Below are positions 36,499-46,525 of a DNA stretch of 53,498 nt, piece by piece. Location: NCBI GenBank assembly GCA_016866305.1, contig VGMX01000017.1, forward strand, positions 1-53,498, in the 5' to 3' direction. The notes under the pieces were generated by a model, which searched no databases, was not told the origin of the DNA, and worked only from the letters and a program-made list of their open reading frames with translations. Numbering within the stretch: the first letter of the stretch is position 1; the number at the start of each line of letters is the position of its first letter. A program made the translations under genes and the position numbers. Origin of the DNA: Chlorobiota bacterium. Its GTDB lineage: Bacteria > Bacteroidota > Chlorobiia > Chlorobiales > Chlorobiaceae.

Positions 36499-37320
36499 AT
36501 GGAGCAGTTCTGGCAGAAACTGACCTCTCTTGCGTTTCACCGCTCCCTGCCGTTCAAGGATGGAGGCAACTCGCTCGCGGAGAAACAGGAAACACCCCTG
36601 GCGGAAACCATAGCGGCATTCCTGCAGCGCATTACCGGCGAACCCGCCATACACCCCGGAATTTACCTGACGGCCTTTACCCACCGGTCGGTCACTCACG
36701 ACCCCGCAACCTCGTCGGCTGAATCAAACCAGCGCCTCGAATTTCTTGGCGATGCCGTCCTCGACCTGGTCATTTCGGAATATCTCTATCGCATCTTCCC
36801 TGAAAGTGCCGAGGGGGAGCTGTCGAGCAACCGCTCCAAAATCGTCAACCGGAAAGCCCTTGCCGGTTTTGCCCTGAGCATGGGACTCGGCGAGCACCTC
36901 ATGATCGGCGAATCGGCCGACCATCACAAGATACGATGCAGTGAATCGGCACTGGCGGACGCATTCGAATCGCTGACCGGAGCGATCTATCTCGACAGAG
37001 GGCTCGATGCCGCCCGCGCATTCGTCATGAAACAGGTTATCGAGCATGCCGATTTCAAAACAATTGTCGCTTCGGAACACAACTACAAAAGCCGCCTGAT
37101 CGAGTATACCCAGTCGCACCATATGCTCCCGCCGCTTTACACCGTTGTTGCAGAAGAGGGCGCGGAGCATGAGAAAATATTCACGGTTGAAGTCTCCTTC
37201 ACCGGTAATGTCTGCGGCAGGGGTACCGCACCAAGAAAAAAAGACGCCGAGCAGCTCGCCGCCAGGCAAGCACTCGAGATGCTCACGCAGGCAGAGCAGG
37301 ACCTGCCGCCCAACCCGTAA
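36499..37320 (+). CDS. rnc: Ribonuclease III
   Basis: Double-strand-specific endoribonuclease for rRNA and mRNA processing. At 273 residues it is longer than the 226-residue E. coli enzyme. The extra residues form a poorly conserved N-terminal segment of about 45. The catalytic signature QRLEFLGDAVLDL and the second acidic block ADAFESLTGAIYLD (both Mg ligands intact) are clear. A double-stranded RNA-binding domain occupies about residues 195-262 (YKSRLIEYTQ and ARKKDAEQLAA-type end). The acpP-fabF-rnc order is conserved in many bacteria. Confidence 0.96.
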   Translation: MEQFWQKLTSLAFHRSLPFKDGGNSLAEKQETPLAETIAAFLQRITGEPAIHPGIYLTAFTHRSVTHDPATSSAESNQRLEFLGDAVLDLVISEYLYRIFPESAEGELSSNRSKIVNRKALAGFALSMGLGEHLMIGESADHHKIRCSESALADAFESLTGAIYLDRGLDAARAFVMKQVIEHADFKTIVASEHNYKSRLIEYTQSHHMLPPLYTVVAEEGAEHEKIFTVEVSFTGNVCGRGTAPRKKDAEQLAARQALEMLTQAEQDLPPNP

Positions 37321-37356
37321 GCCCGTCTGCCCGCATCTCTTTTTTCGCATGCACGT

Positions 37357-37385
37357 TTGAGCATTTCACCCCGGTGCTCTATATT
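37357..37385 (+). promoter_or_regulatory. Promoter of gcvPB
   Basis: TTGAGC (37357-37362) and TATATT (37380-37385) are 17 bp apart, in the 111-bp gap after rnc. The -10 box ends 46 nt before the gcvPB ATG. Confidence 0.65.
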
Positions 37386-37431
37386 GCCTATCAATCAAGC
37401 CACAGAGACCACTTCACGACGCCGTGCAATC

Positions 37432-38892
37432 ATGAGAGAAAAACTGATTTTCGATCTATCGAAAAAGGGACGCAAGGGATACAGCCTTGCCGGTAACAAC
37501 ATTCCGGAACTGTCTCTGGAAACCGTTCTCCCCGAAAAATTCCTGAGAACCCGTCCGGCCGATCTTCCCGAGGTTCCGGAAAGCGAAGTGGTCAGGCATT
37601 TCGTCAGGCTCTCCAACATGAACTACCATGTTGACAAGAACATGTATCCGCTGGGCAGCTGCACGATGAAGTACAACCCCAAAGTCAACGATGCAGCCTG
37701 CGATCTTCCGGGCTTCAGTGAACTGCACCCCCTGCAGCCTGAAAAAACCGTGCAGGGAGCCCTGCAGATGATGTATGAACTGTGCGGTATGCTTGCGCAA
37801 ATCGCCGGCATGGCTGCCGTAACCCTGCAGCCGGCGGCCGGAGCGCACGGAGAGCTGACCGGCATTCTGCTCATCAAGAAATACCACGAGGCGCGAGGAT
37901 CGAAACGCAGCAAGCTGCTCGTGGTCGACTCGGCTCACGGCACGAATCCCGCATCCGCGGCAATCGCCGGCTACGAGATCATTTCGGTGAAAGGCGGTCC
38001 TGACGGACGGACCGACCTCATCGACCTCAAGGCGAAACTCGATGGCAATGTAGCCGCCCTCATGCTCACAAACCCCAACACCATCGGCCTTTTTGAAAAG
38101 GACATTCTCGTTATCGAGCGGATGGTGCACGAAAACGGAAGCCTGCTCTATATGGACGGAGCGAACATGAATGCCCTGCTCGGCATCACCCGTCCGGGCG
38201 ATATGGGATTCGATGTCGTTCACTACAATCTTCACAAGTCCTTTTCGGCTCCGCACGGAGGAGGCGGACCGGGCAGCGGTCCGGTAGGCGTGTGCGAAAA
38301 GCTCATCCCCTACCTGCCGGTGCCGGTTGTCGAACGGATCGAATCCCCCGAAGGAACCTCATACAGGCTCAATACCAACCACCCGGAGAGCATTGGCAGG
38401 ATGATGAACTTCTACGGAAACTTCTCGGTGCTCGTCCGGGCATATACCTATATCCGCATGCTCGGGGCTGAAGGGTTGCGGCGGGTATCGGAAAATGCCA
38501 TCATCAACGCGAACTACCTTCTGGCCCTTCTCGACAAACGGTATGACCTGCCGTATCCAAAACCGGTCATGCACGAATTCTGCCTTTCGGGAGACCGCCA
38601 GAAAAAAGAGCACGGGGTAAAAACACTCGATATCGCCAAACGTCTGCTCGATTACGGATTTCACGCCCCTACCATCTATTTCCCGCTTATTGTCAGTGAA
38701 GCGCTGATGATCGAACCTACGGAAACGGAAACACGGGAAACTCTCGATCTGTTTGCAGAAGCACTGCTCGCTATCGCTGACGAAGCTTCGGATTCACCGG
38801 AACTGGTGCTCTCTGCACCGGTAAGCACTCCGGTCAAACGGCTCGACGAAGCGCAGGCTTCCCGCCAGCTGAACATCTGCTGTACCGTTTGA
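37432..38892 (+). CDS. gcvPB: Glycine dehydrogenase (decarboxylating) subunit 2 (GcvPB)
   Basis: C-terminal half of the split, two-subunit P protein of the glycine cleavage system; it decarboxylates glycine on pyridoxal phosphate. The 486-residue protein shows the PLP-binding Lys269 in NLHKSF followed by a Gly-rich loop. [11 protein letters not shown] is also visible. The partner gcvPA and the other cleavage genes are not in the window. The frame opens earlier, but the ATG at 37432 follows the promoter at 37357-37385 and fits the family start. Confidence 0.96.
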   Translation: MREKLIFDLSKKGRKGYSLAGNNIPELSLETVLPEKFLRTRPADLPEVPESEVVRHFVRLSNMNYHVDKNMYPLGSCTMKYNPKVNDAACDLPGFSELHPLQPEKTVQGALQMMYELCGMLAQIAGMAAVTLQPAAGAHGELTGILLIKKYHEARGSKRSKLLVVDSAHGTNPASAAIAGYEIISVKGGPDGRTDLIDLKAKLDGNVAALMLTNPNTIGLFEKDILVIERMVHENGSLLYMDGANMNALLGITRPGDMGFDVVHYNLHKSFSAPHGGGGPGSGPVGVCEKLIPYLPVPVVERIESPEGTSYRLNTNHPESIGRMMNFYGNFSVLVRAYTYIRMLGAEGLRRVSENAIINANYLLALLDKRYDLPYPKPVMHEFCLSGDRQKKEHGVKTLDIAKRLLDYGFHAPTIYFPLIVSEALMIEPTETETRETLDLFAEALLAIADEASDSPELVLSAPVSTPVKRLDEAQASRQLNICCTV

Positions 38893-38968
38893 CGGCGATC
38901 GACCGGAGAGACAGGCACACGGGAAAAGGGTGTATCGGAGAAGTAACGAAAAGTTCACATAAGTGATT

Positions 38969-38996
38969 TTGCAGCAGCATTATCCGGACGTATACT
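38969..38996 (+). promoter_or_regulatory. Promoter of the HNH gene
   Basis: TTGCAG (38969-38974) and TATACT (38991-38996) with a 16-bp spacer and G before the -10. Transcription would begin a few bases upstream of the ribosome-binding site at 39009, giving a very short leader. Confidence 0.68.
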
Positions 38997-39014
38997 CAAA
39001 CAAAAACCGGGGAG

Positions 39015-39527
39015 ATGTCTTTGCTCAGTTCAAAAGTTCTGGTACTGAACAGCAGTTACGAACCGCTCAGTATCTGTGACGCCCAGAAAGCTGTTCTTCT
39101 GCTCTTTTGCGGAAAAGCCGTACCGGTCGCCCACCACCCTGAAAAAGTGGTCTGTACGGTTTCGAGCAGCTTCCCCCTCCCGAGCATCGTGCGTCTGAAT
39201 CTTTTTGTGCGGGTCCCGTTCAAGAAGATCATGCTGAACAGGAAAAACATTCTCAGAAGGGACACCTTCCGCTGCCAGTACTGCGGGCGAACCGATCTTC
39301 CCCTGACCGTCGATCATATTCTGCCCCGATCCAGGGGCGGAGAGGATTCATGGGAAAACCTCATCACCGCCTGTTACCGGTGCAACACGAAAAAAGGGAG
39401 CAGAACCCCGTCCGAAGCCGGTATGGCGACACTCTCGAAGCCGGCCAGACCGAACCATATCGTCTTCATGCAACAGTTCACCGCAGCGGTATCGGATGAA
39501 TGGAAGCCCTACCTTTTCATGAGCTGA
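39015..39527 (+). CDS. HNH endonuclease family protein
   Basis: A 170-residue protein of the common bacterial HNH type. An N-terminal segment ([19 protein letters not shown]) is typical of the stand-alone chromosomal family. The nuclease core follows near residues 87-125: zinc knuckle CQYCG, the ββα block [12 protein letters not shown] and a second knuckle CYRCN. Its role (DNA repair or nicking) is unknown; it is widespread and not tied to phage here. The GGGGAG site abuts the ATG at 39015, so the TTG at 39021, six bases further, may be the real start. Confidence 0.87.
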   Translation: MSLLSSKVLVLNSSYEPLSICDAQKAVLLLFCGKAVPVAHHPEKVVCTVSSSFPLPSIVRLNLFVRVPFKKIMLNRKNILRRDTFRCQYCGRTDLPLTVDHILPRSRGGEDSWENLITACYRCNTKKGSRTPSEAGMATLSKPARPNHIVFMQQFTAAVSDEWKPYLFMS

Positions 39528-39644
39528 ACCATCCTCCGGCAAAATGCCCATGCACATCTGCAACACCGACCTACTGCTGCCCGCTCCTGTCAGATCATTC
39601 ATCGAAACGCTGCCGCGGAATTCATACCTGACCCGGAAAAGAGA

Positions 39645-40133
39645 ATGCTGACGGTCATAGAGCTTTCCCGCCTGAATGTCCTGCACCGTACAGGCGGGCC
39701 GTTCGGTGCCGCGGTGTTCGAGCACGGCAGCGGCCGACTGAGCGCTGCCGGCGTCAATGTCGTCATCGAAAGCCGCTGCTCGCATGCCCACGCCGAAATG
39801 ATTGCCATTGCCGCTGCGGAGCAACAGCTCCGGACTTATGACCTCGGTCTCTGCCGGCCGGAACTTGAACTTGTAACCTCAACCGAGCCCTGTGCCATGT
39901 GTTTCGGGGCAATCATCTGGTCGGGCATCCGGCATGTTCTCTGCGGTGCAACCGGCAGTGATGCCGAAGAGACGGGATTCGACGAAGGCCCCAAACCTTC
40001 AGACTGGAGAACATGCCTTGAAATGCGCGGAATATCGGTCGCGACGGAACAGTGCAGGGCGGCGGCAAAAACCGTGCTGCTTGCCTACAACAGAGGAGGA
40101 GGCCCGCTCTACAATCCCGACAGAGCCCGGTAG
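39645..40133 (+). CDS. Nucleoside/guanine deaminase family protein (CDA fold)
   Basis: A 162-residue zinc-dependent deaminase. The zinc and proton-shuttle motif HAEMIAI and the second ligand pair PCAMC are intact, and the GGPFGAAVF strand marks the N-terminal part. The C-terminal LLAYNRGGGPLYNP segment resembles guanine deaminases of the GuaD type rather than the tRNA adenosine deaminase TadA. The substrate is therefore probably a free base or nucleoside. The ATG leaves a short N-terminus, and a non-ATG start upstream is possible because the frame is open for at least 15 more codons. Confidence 0.83.
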   Translation: MLTVIELSRLNVLHRTGGPFGAAVFEHGSGRLSAAGVNVVIESRCSHAHAEMIAIAAAEQQLRTYDLGLCRPELELVTSTEPCAMCFGAIIWSGIRHVLCGATGSDAEETGFDEGPKPSDWRTCLEMRGISVATEQCRAAAKTVLLAYNRGGGPLYNPDRAR

Positions 40134-40234
40134 CGAAATCCGGGAATACCTGATTAAGCGCTTTTTTTTGTATTCTTTCACAAAACAGCTTCGGCAACAG
40201 CGGTTCCCGGTCGGGAACCGGCAAGCACTGATTC

Positions 40235-42007
40235 ATGGAGAAAACGTACCGTATTCCCGTCCTACTGCTCGTCATCGCTCTTTTCCTGACGCCGGTGATC
40301 CCTTCGACCTTTGCCAAATCAAGACCCTCTCCCAAAAAATGGCAGGCCCAGCACATCTTCAGCCGCCGGGACTCCGGCATAAATAAAGAGCTGGAGCGGA
40401 TGACGCTTGAGGAAAAGGTGGGACAGATGATCATCGCACAGACAGAAAGCCGCTACAACAGTTCCGGAGATGCCGCTTACCTGCAGCTGCAACGCCTGGT
40501 TCGGGAAGGCAAGGTCGGAGGAATCATGTTCATGAAAGGCGATGCATTCAATGCGGCGATGATGGCAAACCAGTTCCAGTCGCTTGCCCCCAGACCTCTC
40601 ATGATGAGCGCCGACATGGAGCGCGGTCTGGCGATGAGGCTTTCCGGCGCTACGGAATTTCCGCCGAACATGGCACTGGCGGCAACGGGAGACCCGAAAC
40701 TGGCATACGGAATGGCTAAAGCCATTGCTGCCGAAGCCAGAACGGCGGGCATTCACCAGAGTTACTCTCCCAACGTCGATCTGAACATCAATCCCGCCAA
40801 TCCGGTCATCAATACCCGTTCGTTCGGCGACAACGTCCCGTTGGCTGTAACCATGGCCAACGCCATGATCGAAGGGCTGCAGACAAACGGCATCGTCGCC
40901 ACGGCAAAACATTTTCCGGGACATGGAGATGTTACCGTAGACAGCCATATCGCACTCCCCGTACTGAACGCCGACAGGCAGCGGCTCTACAGCTATGAGC
41001 TCAAACCCTTCAAGTCGGCAATCGACAACGGAATCGTCAGCATCATGACCGGTCACCTTGCCGTGCCCGGAGTGACCGGCACCATGGAGCCGGCCTCGGT
41101 TTCAAAAACCATCGTCACCGGACTGCTCCGCAACGAACTCGGCTTTCAGGGACTCATCATTACCGATGCCATGAACATGAAAGCACTCTATAACGGGAAC
41201 AATGTTGCAGAAATGTCGGTCAGAGCCATTCAGGCAGGCAACGACCTGCTGCTGTTTTCGCCCGATCCGGAACTTGCGCATGCGGCAATCGCGGGGGCTG
41301 TCCGGTCCGGCCAGATCTCCGAAGCACAGATCAACGATTCGGTCAGAAGGATACTCCTTGTGAAAAAGTGGCTCAAACTCGAAGACGACCGGCTCGTCGA
41401 TCTCAATCGCCTCCGGAACCACATCAGTCCGGCATCGCACCGGGAGCTTGCCGGCGACATAGCAGCCCGGTCCATCACCGTTGTCAAACAGGATCCCCGG
41501 CATCTTCCGCTCAGAAACATCGGCGCATCGGGCAGACTGCTCAATATCATCCTGCAGGACAAAAGCAACCAGGAAACCGGCAGGGAGTATACCGAGCGGC
41601 TGAACCGGGAATTTCCCGCCACAACGGTAAGAATCGATCCGAAAACAGACTCGCTGTCCTATGCGGCAACACTTGCCGCCGCCCGAAATGCCGACGCGCT
41701 GCTCATCTCCTCATACGTGCAGGTGTTCTCCGGATCGGGAACACTCAGGCTGAGCGAAAGGCAGCAGCAGTTCATCCATACGCTGGCTGCATCAGTGCCT
41801 GAAAGCAAACCGATTGTGTTCATTTCATTCGGGACACCTTACCTGATAAGCGCATTTCCGGAAATCAGAACCGCAATCTGCACCTACTCTTCGAGCAGAG
41901 AGAGTGAAGAGTACGCCATCCGGCTGCTCAAGGGAGAACTCAAACCCCAGGGATATCTGCCGGTATCACTCTCCGGCCTGACTCCCCGGACAATACAGAG
42001 GCCGTAA
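40235..42007 (+). CDS. Beta-N-acetylhexosaminidase-like glycoside hydrolase family 3, exported
   Basis: A 590-residue protein with a signal peptide (hydrophobic core VLLLVIALFLTPVIP, probable cleavage after TFA near residue 28). The GH3 barrel (about 45-385) contains the NagZ motif KHFPGHGDVTVDSH and the nucleophile Asp311 in ITDAMNMKA. A second α/β domain (about 400-590) follows, unlike the short cytoplasmic NagZ of E. coli. It most likely removes N-acetylglucosamine from peptidoglycan fragments in the periplasm. The short gap to bchZ suggests readthrough but no functional link is evident. Confidence 0.9.
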   Translation: MEKTYRIPVLLLVIALFLTPVIPSTFAKSRPSPKKWQAQHIFSRRDSGINKELERMTLEEKVGQMIIAQTESRYNSSGDAAYLQLQRLVREGKVGGIMFMKGDAFNAAMMANQFQSLAPRPLMMSADMERGLAMRLSGATEFPPNMALAATGDPKLAYGMAKAIAAEARTAGIHQSYSPNVDLNINPANPVINTRSFGDNVPLAVTMANAMIEGLQTNGIVATAKHFPGHGDVTVDSHIALPVLNADRQRLYSYELKPFKSAIDNGIVSIMTGHLAVPGVTGTMEPASVSKTIVTGLLRNELGFQGLIITDAMNMKALYNGNNVAEMSVRAIQAGNDLLLFSPDPELAHAAIAGAVRSGQISEAQINDSVRRILLVKKWLKLEDDRLVDLNRLRNHISPASHRELAGDIAARSITVVKQDPRHLPLRNIGASGRLLNIILQDKSNQETGREYTERLNREFPATTVRIDPKTDSLSYAATLAAARNADALLISSYVQVFSGSGTLRLSERQQQFIHTLAASVPESKPIVFISFGTPYLISAFPEIRTAICTYSSSRESEEYAIRLLKGELKPQGYLPVSLSGLTPRTIQRP

Positions 42008-42030
42008 CCAGGAATTTTTCAGAACCGATC

Positions 42031-43443
42031 ATGGGAAAAACCGTTCGTGATGAATCCGCCGCAAGCGCATACTGGGCAGCAGTCAACACATTCTGTGCGC
42101 TCAGTGACGTCCATGTTGTCGCCGATGCCCCGGTAGGGTGCTACAACCTCGTCGGGGTTGCGGTAATGGACTATACCGACGCGATTCCGTACCTGGAGAA
42201 CTTCACTCCGACAAGCCTGACGGAAAAGGAGATATCCTCGTCGGGAAGCGCGGAAATCGTCAGGGAAACGCTCGAAAAGCTTTCCTGTACCAACAAACAG
42301 CTCATTCTGGTGTCGAGCGCCGAAAGCGAAATGATCGGCAGCGACCATGAACGCATGCTGAACCAGCAGTTCCCCGGTGTACGGTTCTTTGCCTCCGACT
42401 CTCTCGGACAACATGAATGGCAGGGTCGCGACCGGGCACTCCGGTGGCTGTTCGAGCAGTTCGATGACGGGCAACCCGCAGAAATCGCCAAAGGCACCGT
42501 CAGCATCATCGGCCCGACCTACGGATGTTTCAACAGTCCGTCAGATCTTGCCGAACTGAAAAGGCTCATAACCGGGGCGGGAGCTTCCGTGCGGCACGTC
42601 TATCCTTTCGAAAGTGCTCTTGGCGATATTTCGGATCTGAAAAACTCTGAGGTCATCGTGGTGATGTACCGGGAGTTCGGCGGTGAACTTGCCGAAGCGC
42701 TCAACCGTCCGGTGCTTTACGCTCCTTTCGGCCTGGAGGAAACCCGGCAGTTCATCCTCGAAATCGGTACCCTCACCGGCAATACCCAAAAAGCCGAAGC
42801 GTTTCTCCGCGAAGAAAAGCGAACGACGCTGAAGCCGGTCTGGGACCTCTGGCGGGGCCCCCAGTCAGAATGGTTCCCGACAGTCCGGTTCGGCGTGGCA
42901 GCCGGAAAAAGCTACGCTCTCGGTCTTGAAAAATTTCTCGCCGGCGAGATGGGCATGCAGTGCCTGTTCAGCCATGACTCGACAGAAACCGACAATACGG
43001 TACTGCGAAACGAGATCATGGAAAAACAGCCGCAGTTTCTTTTCGGGCGCATGCCCGACAAGATCTATCTTGCCGAACTCGATGCGAAAACCCGGTTCAT
43101 TCCTGCAGGATTCCCCGGTCCTGTAGTCCGTCGGGCTCTTGGGACGCCGTTCATGGGACACAGCGGAGCGGTCTGGCTGCTGCAGGAAATCGTGAACGCT
43201 CTTTACGACATGCTGTTCAACTTCCTGCCCTTACAGAAACGGAGCTCGGGAGCCGCCCAGGAGCCTGAGGCTGCGGTCACCTGGGACCGTGAAGCCGAAA
43301 GACTGCTCAATGAGCTGGTTAAAAAAGCTCCGTTCATCAGCCAGATATCGTTCGGACGCGAACTGAAAAAGAAAGCCGAAACCCTTGCCCGGAAAACCGG
43401 ACAGGAAACCGTCACCGCAGAACTGCTGCGGGGAATGAATTGA
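42031..43443 (+). CDS. bchZ: Chlorophyllide a reductase subunit Z (BchZ)
   Basis: Nitrogenase-like component subunit that, with BchY, reduces the C7-C8 bond of chlorophyllide a using electrons from the BchX iron protein, in bacteriochlorophyll synthesis. The 470-residue protein has the N-terminal block ADAPVGCYNL; Cys37 matches the single cluster-ligating Cys that BchZ provides. MDYTDAIP and the C-terminal helical domain (about residues 405-470) are also family features. bchX and bchY are not in the window. BchB and BchN were considered, but the PVGC/YTDA pattern favours BchZ. Confidence 0.87.
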   Translation: MGKTVRDESAASAYWAAVNTFCALSDVHVVADAPVGCYNLVGVAVMDYTDAIPYLENFTPTSLTEKEISSSGSAEIVRETLEKLSCTNKQLILVSSAESEMIGSDHERMLNQQFPGVRFFASDSLGQHEWQGRDRALRWLFEQFDDGQPAEIAKGTVSIIGPTYGCFNSPSDLAELKRLITGAGASVRHVYPFESALGDISDLKNSEVIVVMYREFGGELAEALNRPVLYAPFGLEETRQFILEIGTLTGNTQKAEAFLREEKRTTLKPVWDLWRGPQSEWFPTVRFGVAAGKSYALGLEKFLAGEMGMQCLFSHDSTETDNTVLRNEIMEKQPQFLFGRMPDKIYLAELDAKTRFIPAGFPGPVVRRALGTPFMGHSGAVWLLQEIVNALYDMLFNFLPLQKRSSGAAQEPEAAVTWDREAERLLNELVKKAPFISQISFGRELKKKAETLARKTGQETVTAELLRGMN

Positions 43444-43444
43444 C

Positions 43445-43473
43445 TTGCTTTTTCAGGATTTTATTCGTATACT
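43445..43473 (+). promoter_or_regulatory. Promoter of the thrS operon
   Basis: TTGCTT (43445-43450) and TATACT (43468-43473) are 17 bp apart, immediately after the bchZ stop. The predicted leader before thrS is about 170 nt. Confidence 0.7.
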
Positions 43474-43652
43474 TGAAGTCCACTTAACGGAAACGGGGAT
43501 TGTCGTGCATCACGACCGGTCAGCCCTCCCGTCCGCGCAGTACCGACAGAAAGAGGCTGAACAGATTTTTCATCTCCCTCAGGGGAGAACCCTGCACCAG
43601 CAGAGGATATACCCCGCTGCAGGTGCGGTCTGACGTAATGACAAGAAACAGC

Positions 43653-45626
43653 ATGTCTGACATACAGGAACAGAAGGCTTCGATAGCCATTACCCTGCCT
43701 GACGGGACGGTACGCACGTTTGCTTCCGGCAGCAGCGGTTTTGATATTGCACTCTCCATCGGCAAAAGACTGGCAGAAGACGCCCTTGCCGTGACCGTCA
43801 ACGGAAAAGCCTCCGATCTTTATGCGCCGATCGAACACGATTCCGCCGTTGAAATCGTAACCTTCGACACGCCGCTCGGCCGTGACATTTTCTGGCACAG
43901 CGCAAGCCATCTCATGGCCCAGGCCATCGAGGAGCTTTTCCCCGGCAGCAGGTTCGGCACCGGACCGGCAACGGAGCAGGGATTCTACTACGACATCGCT
44001 TCCGAACACCGTTTTCGGGAGGAGGATCTCCGGGCTATCGAAAAGAGAATGCTTGAAATCGGGAAACGAAACATCCTCCTGCAGCGGGAAGAGATGAGCC
44101 GTGAAAAAGCTGTCGAGTATTTCTCAGGCGTGCGCAACGACCCGTACAAGGTAGAAATCCTCGAGGATACCCTGAAGAACGTCGATACCGTTTCGCTTTA
44201 CCATCAGGGCGAATTCACCGACCTCTGCAGCGGTCCACACCTGCCCTCAACCTCGAAAATCAGGGCGGTGCTGCTCACCAACATCTCCTCGTCCTACTGG
44301 CGGGGCGATTCGTCGAGGGAGAGCATGCAGCGCATCTACGGCATCGCCTTCCCGTCGGAAAAGCTGCTCAGGGAGCATGTCGCCCGACTGGAAGAGGCAA
44401 AACGGAGGGATCACCGCAAACTCGGAACCGAACTCGAGCTGTTCATGCTCTCGCCGGAAATCGGCAGCGGCCTGCCGGTCTGGCTGCCGAAAGGAGCCAT
44501 CATCCGCAGTGAACTCGAATCGTTCCTGAAAGAAGAACAGCGTAAACGCGGCTACATGCCGGTATACACGCCGCATATCGGCAATATAGGGCTCTACAGG
44601 CGATCTGGCCACTATCCCTATTACAGCGAATCCCAGTTTCCGCCCCTGACCTACCATGACGAGGACGGACACCAGGAGCAGTACCTGCTCAAGCCGATGA
44701 ACTGTCCCCATCACCACCTGATCTACAGTTCGAAACTGCGCAGCTATCGCGATCTGCCAATCCGTCTGACCGAGTTCGGCACCGTCTACCGTCACGAACA
44801 GTCGGGCGAACTGAACGGCCTGGTGCGTGCAAGAGGCTTCACGCAGGACGACTCGCATATCTACTGCCGTCCGGACCAGCTGGTCGCTGAAATCTGCAAT
44901 GCCATCGACCTGACACAGTTCGTTTTCAGCACACTCGGGTTCTCCGAAGTGCAGACACGGCTCTCCATGCACGATCCGGCCAACCAGGAGAAATACGGCG
45001 GAACCGCAGAGGTGTGGAAACAGGCCGAAAAGGACGTTCGTGAAGCCGCGGACCGCATGGGCATCGAGTACTTCATCGGCATCGGTGAAGCGAGCTTTTA
45101 CGGACCGAAAATCGACTTTATCGTCCGTGATGCAATCGGGCGAAAATGGCAGCTCGGCACGGTTCAGGTGGATTATGTGATGCCTGAGCGCTTCGATCTG
45201 AGCTACATCGGCAGCGACGGCCAGAAACACCGCCCTGTGGTCATACACCGAGCTCCCTTCGGATCCATGGAGCGCTTCATCGGTGTCCTGATCGAGCATA
45301 CTGCCGGCAACTTCCCGTTGTGGCTGGCTCCGGTACAGGCCATAGTGCTGCCTATTGCCGAAGAGGTGCAGGACTATGCGAAAAGCGTCCATGCAGCCCT
45401 GCTTGCAGCAGGAATACGGGCAGAAATCGATACCAGAAGTGAAAAAATCGGCAAGAAAATCCGTGAAGCCGAAATCGGCAAAATCCCGTGCATGATCATT
45501 GCCGGACAAAAAGAGCGGGAAAGCGGCGAGGTTTCACTTCGCCGTCACCGACAGGGTGACATGGGAAGCTTCACCGTTTCCGGACTTGTGGAGATGCTCA
45601 GAAAGGAAATAACGGAACGAACCTGA
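43653..45626 (+). CDS. thrS: Threonyl-tRNA synthetase
   Basis: Class II synthetase charging tRNA-Thr. The 657-residue protein has an N-terminal TGS domain (ITLPDGTVRTF), then the editing domain with HSASHLMAQ and its zinc-like HxxxH. The catalytic core holds Cys351 in NCPHHH and an arginine-rich motif 2 (TVYRHEQSGELNG). The C-terminal anticodon-binding domain starts near residue 565. The frame is open from 43500; the ATG at 43653 (MSDIQEQ) gives the family length, and the ATG at 43638 is an alternative. Confidence 0.97.
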   Translation: MSDIQEQKASIAITLPDGTVRTFASGSSGFDIALSIGKRLAEDALAVTVNGKASDLYAPIEHDSAVEIVTFDTPLGRDIFWHSASHLMAQAIEELFPGSRFGTGPATEQGFYYDIASEHRFREEDLRAIEKRMLEIGKRNILLQREEMSREKAVEYFSGVRNDPYKVEILEDTLKNVDTVSLYHQGEFTDLCSGPHLPSTSKIRAVLLTNISSSYWRGDSSRESMQRIYGIAFPSEKLLREHVARLEEAKRRDHRKLGTELELFMLSPEIGSGLPVWLPKGAIIRSELESFLKEEQRKRGYMPVYTPHIGNIGLYRRSGHYPYYSESQFPPLTYHDEDGHQEQYLLKPMNCPHHHLIYSSKLRSYRDLPIRLTEFGTVYRHEQSGELNGLVRARGFTQDDSHIYCRPDQLVAEICNAIDLTQFVFSTLGFSEVQTRLSMHDPANQEKYGGTAEVWKQAEKDVREAADRMGIEYFIGIGEASFYGPKIDFIVRDAIGRKWQLGTVQVDYVMPERFDLSYIGSDGQKHRPVVIHRAPFGSMERFIGVLIEHTAGNFPLWLAPVQAIVLPIAEEVQDYAKSVHAALLAAGIRAEIDTRSEKIGKKIREAEIGKIPCMIIAGQKERESGEVSLRRHRQGDMGSFTVSGLVEMLRKEITERT

Positions 45627-45649
45627 TTTCTTAAACCAACGCTGATCTC

Positions 45650-46255
45650 ATGAAGAAACAGAAGACGATGACTCAGAAGCCAAAACTCACCTACCGGGTA
45701 AACGAACAGATCCGGGTTCCGGAAGTGCGGATTGTCTTTCAGGATGGCACCCAGCAGGTCATGAAAACCATCGATGCAAGACGTATGGCCGAAGATCGGA
45801 ATCTTGACCTGATCGAAGTGCAGCCCAATGCCGAGCCGCCGGTGTGCAAACTGGACAATCTGGGCAAGCTGCTCTATAAAATGGACAAGCGGGACAAGGA
45901 CCTCAAGAAAAAACAGAAAACCACGACGCTCAAGGAGCTCCGTTTTCACCCCAACACCGACAAGCACGACTTTGATTTCAAGACCGCCCATCTCGAGGAG
46001 TTCCTGCGCAAGGGCAACCGGGTCAGGGCGACCATCGTTTTTCTCGGACGCTCGATCATTTACAAGGACAAGGGGCTTGAACTCGCCGATCGCCTGACCG
46101 AAAGGCTGAGCTGCGTGAGCAATCGGGACGGTGACCCGAAATTCGAAGGGAAGAAACTGTTCGTCTATTTTGAACCCGACAAAAAGAAAATAGACGCCTA
46201 CGAACGGATAAAAGCCAAAACAAGCGCTCCGGTACCTGAATCCGAAACGGAGTAA
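45650..46255 (+). CDS. infC: Translation initiation factor IF-3
   Basis: Binds the 30S subunit and checks start-codon pairing. The 201-residue protein has the N-terminal [14 protein letters not shown] domain and a lysine-rich linker ([11 protein letters not shown]). The C-terminal domain contains [24 protein letters not shown]. The start is an ordinary ATG here, not the rare AUU used for self-regulation in E. coli, although an internal start is not excluded. It follows thrS by 23 bp. Confidence 0.97.
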   Translation: MKKQKTMTQKPKLTYRVNEQIRVPEVRIVFQDGTQQVMKTIDARRMAEDRNLDLIEVQPNAEPPVCKLDNLGKLLYKMDKRDKDLKKKQKTTTLKELRFHPNTDKHDFDFKTAHLEEFLRKGNRVRATIVFLGRSIIYKDKGLELADRLTERLSCVSNRDGDPKFEGKKLFVYFEPDKKKIDAYERIKAKTSAPVPESETE

Positions 46256-46304
46256 CCGGAAAGGAGACGCATTACAATTTCTTTATAAAACAAATGAGAC
46301 GATC

Positions 46305-46499
46305 ATGCCTAAAATGAAATCACACCGCGGAGCATGCAAGCGATTCAAGGTTACCGCATCGGGTAAAATCAAGCGCGAGCGAATGAACGGTTCGCACAAC
46401 CTGGAAAAAAAGAACAGAAAGCGTACACGCCGCCTGCACCAGTCAGCGATGCTTGACGGAACGAAGGAGAAGCAGATCAAGCGGATGATCCTTGCATAA
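46305..46499 (+). CDS. rpmI: 50S ribosomal protein L35
   Basis: A 64-residue very basic protein. The N-terminal PKMKSHRGACKRFKVT and KIKRERMNGSHNLEKK segments match the family. It lies 49 bp after infC, in the invariant infC-rpmI-rplT order. Confidence 0.97.
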   Translation: MPKMKSHRGACKRFKVTASGKIKRERMNGSHNLEKKNRKRTRRLHQSAMLDGTKEKQIKRMILA

Positions 46500-46525
46500 A
46501 TTGTAAACCTTAATTTCAGAGAACA

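Noticed and set aside
39015-39527. HNH protein as a homing endonuclease or phage terminase gene
   Set aside because: No intron, intein or phage gene is nearby, and the N-terminal domain matches the common chromosomal family.
43474-43652. T-box riboswitch before thrS
   Set aside because: No AGGGUGGNACCGCG-type T-box sequence or terminator/antiterminator pair is visible; AGGTGCGG near 43620 is too different.
44247-45509. 420-codon minus-strand frame opposite thrS
   Set aside because: Shadow of thrS; class II synthetase motifs are on the plus strand.
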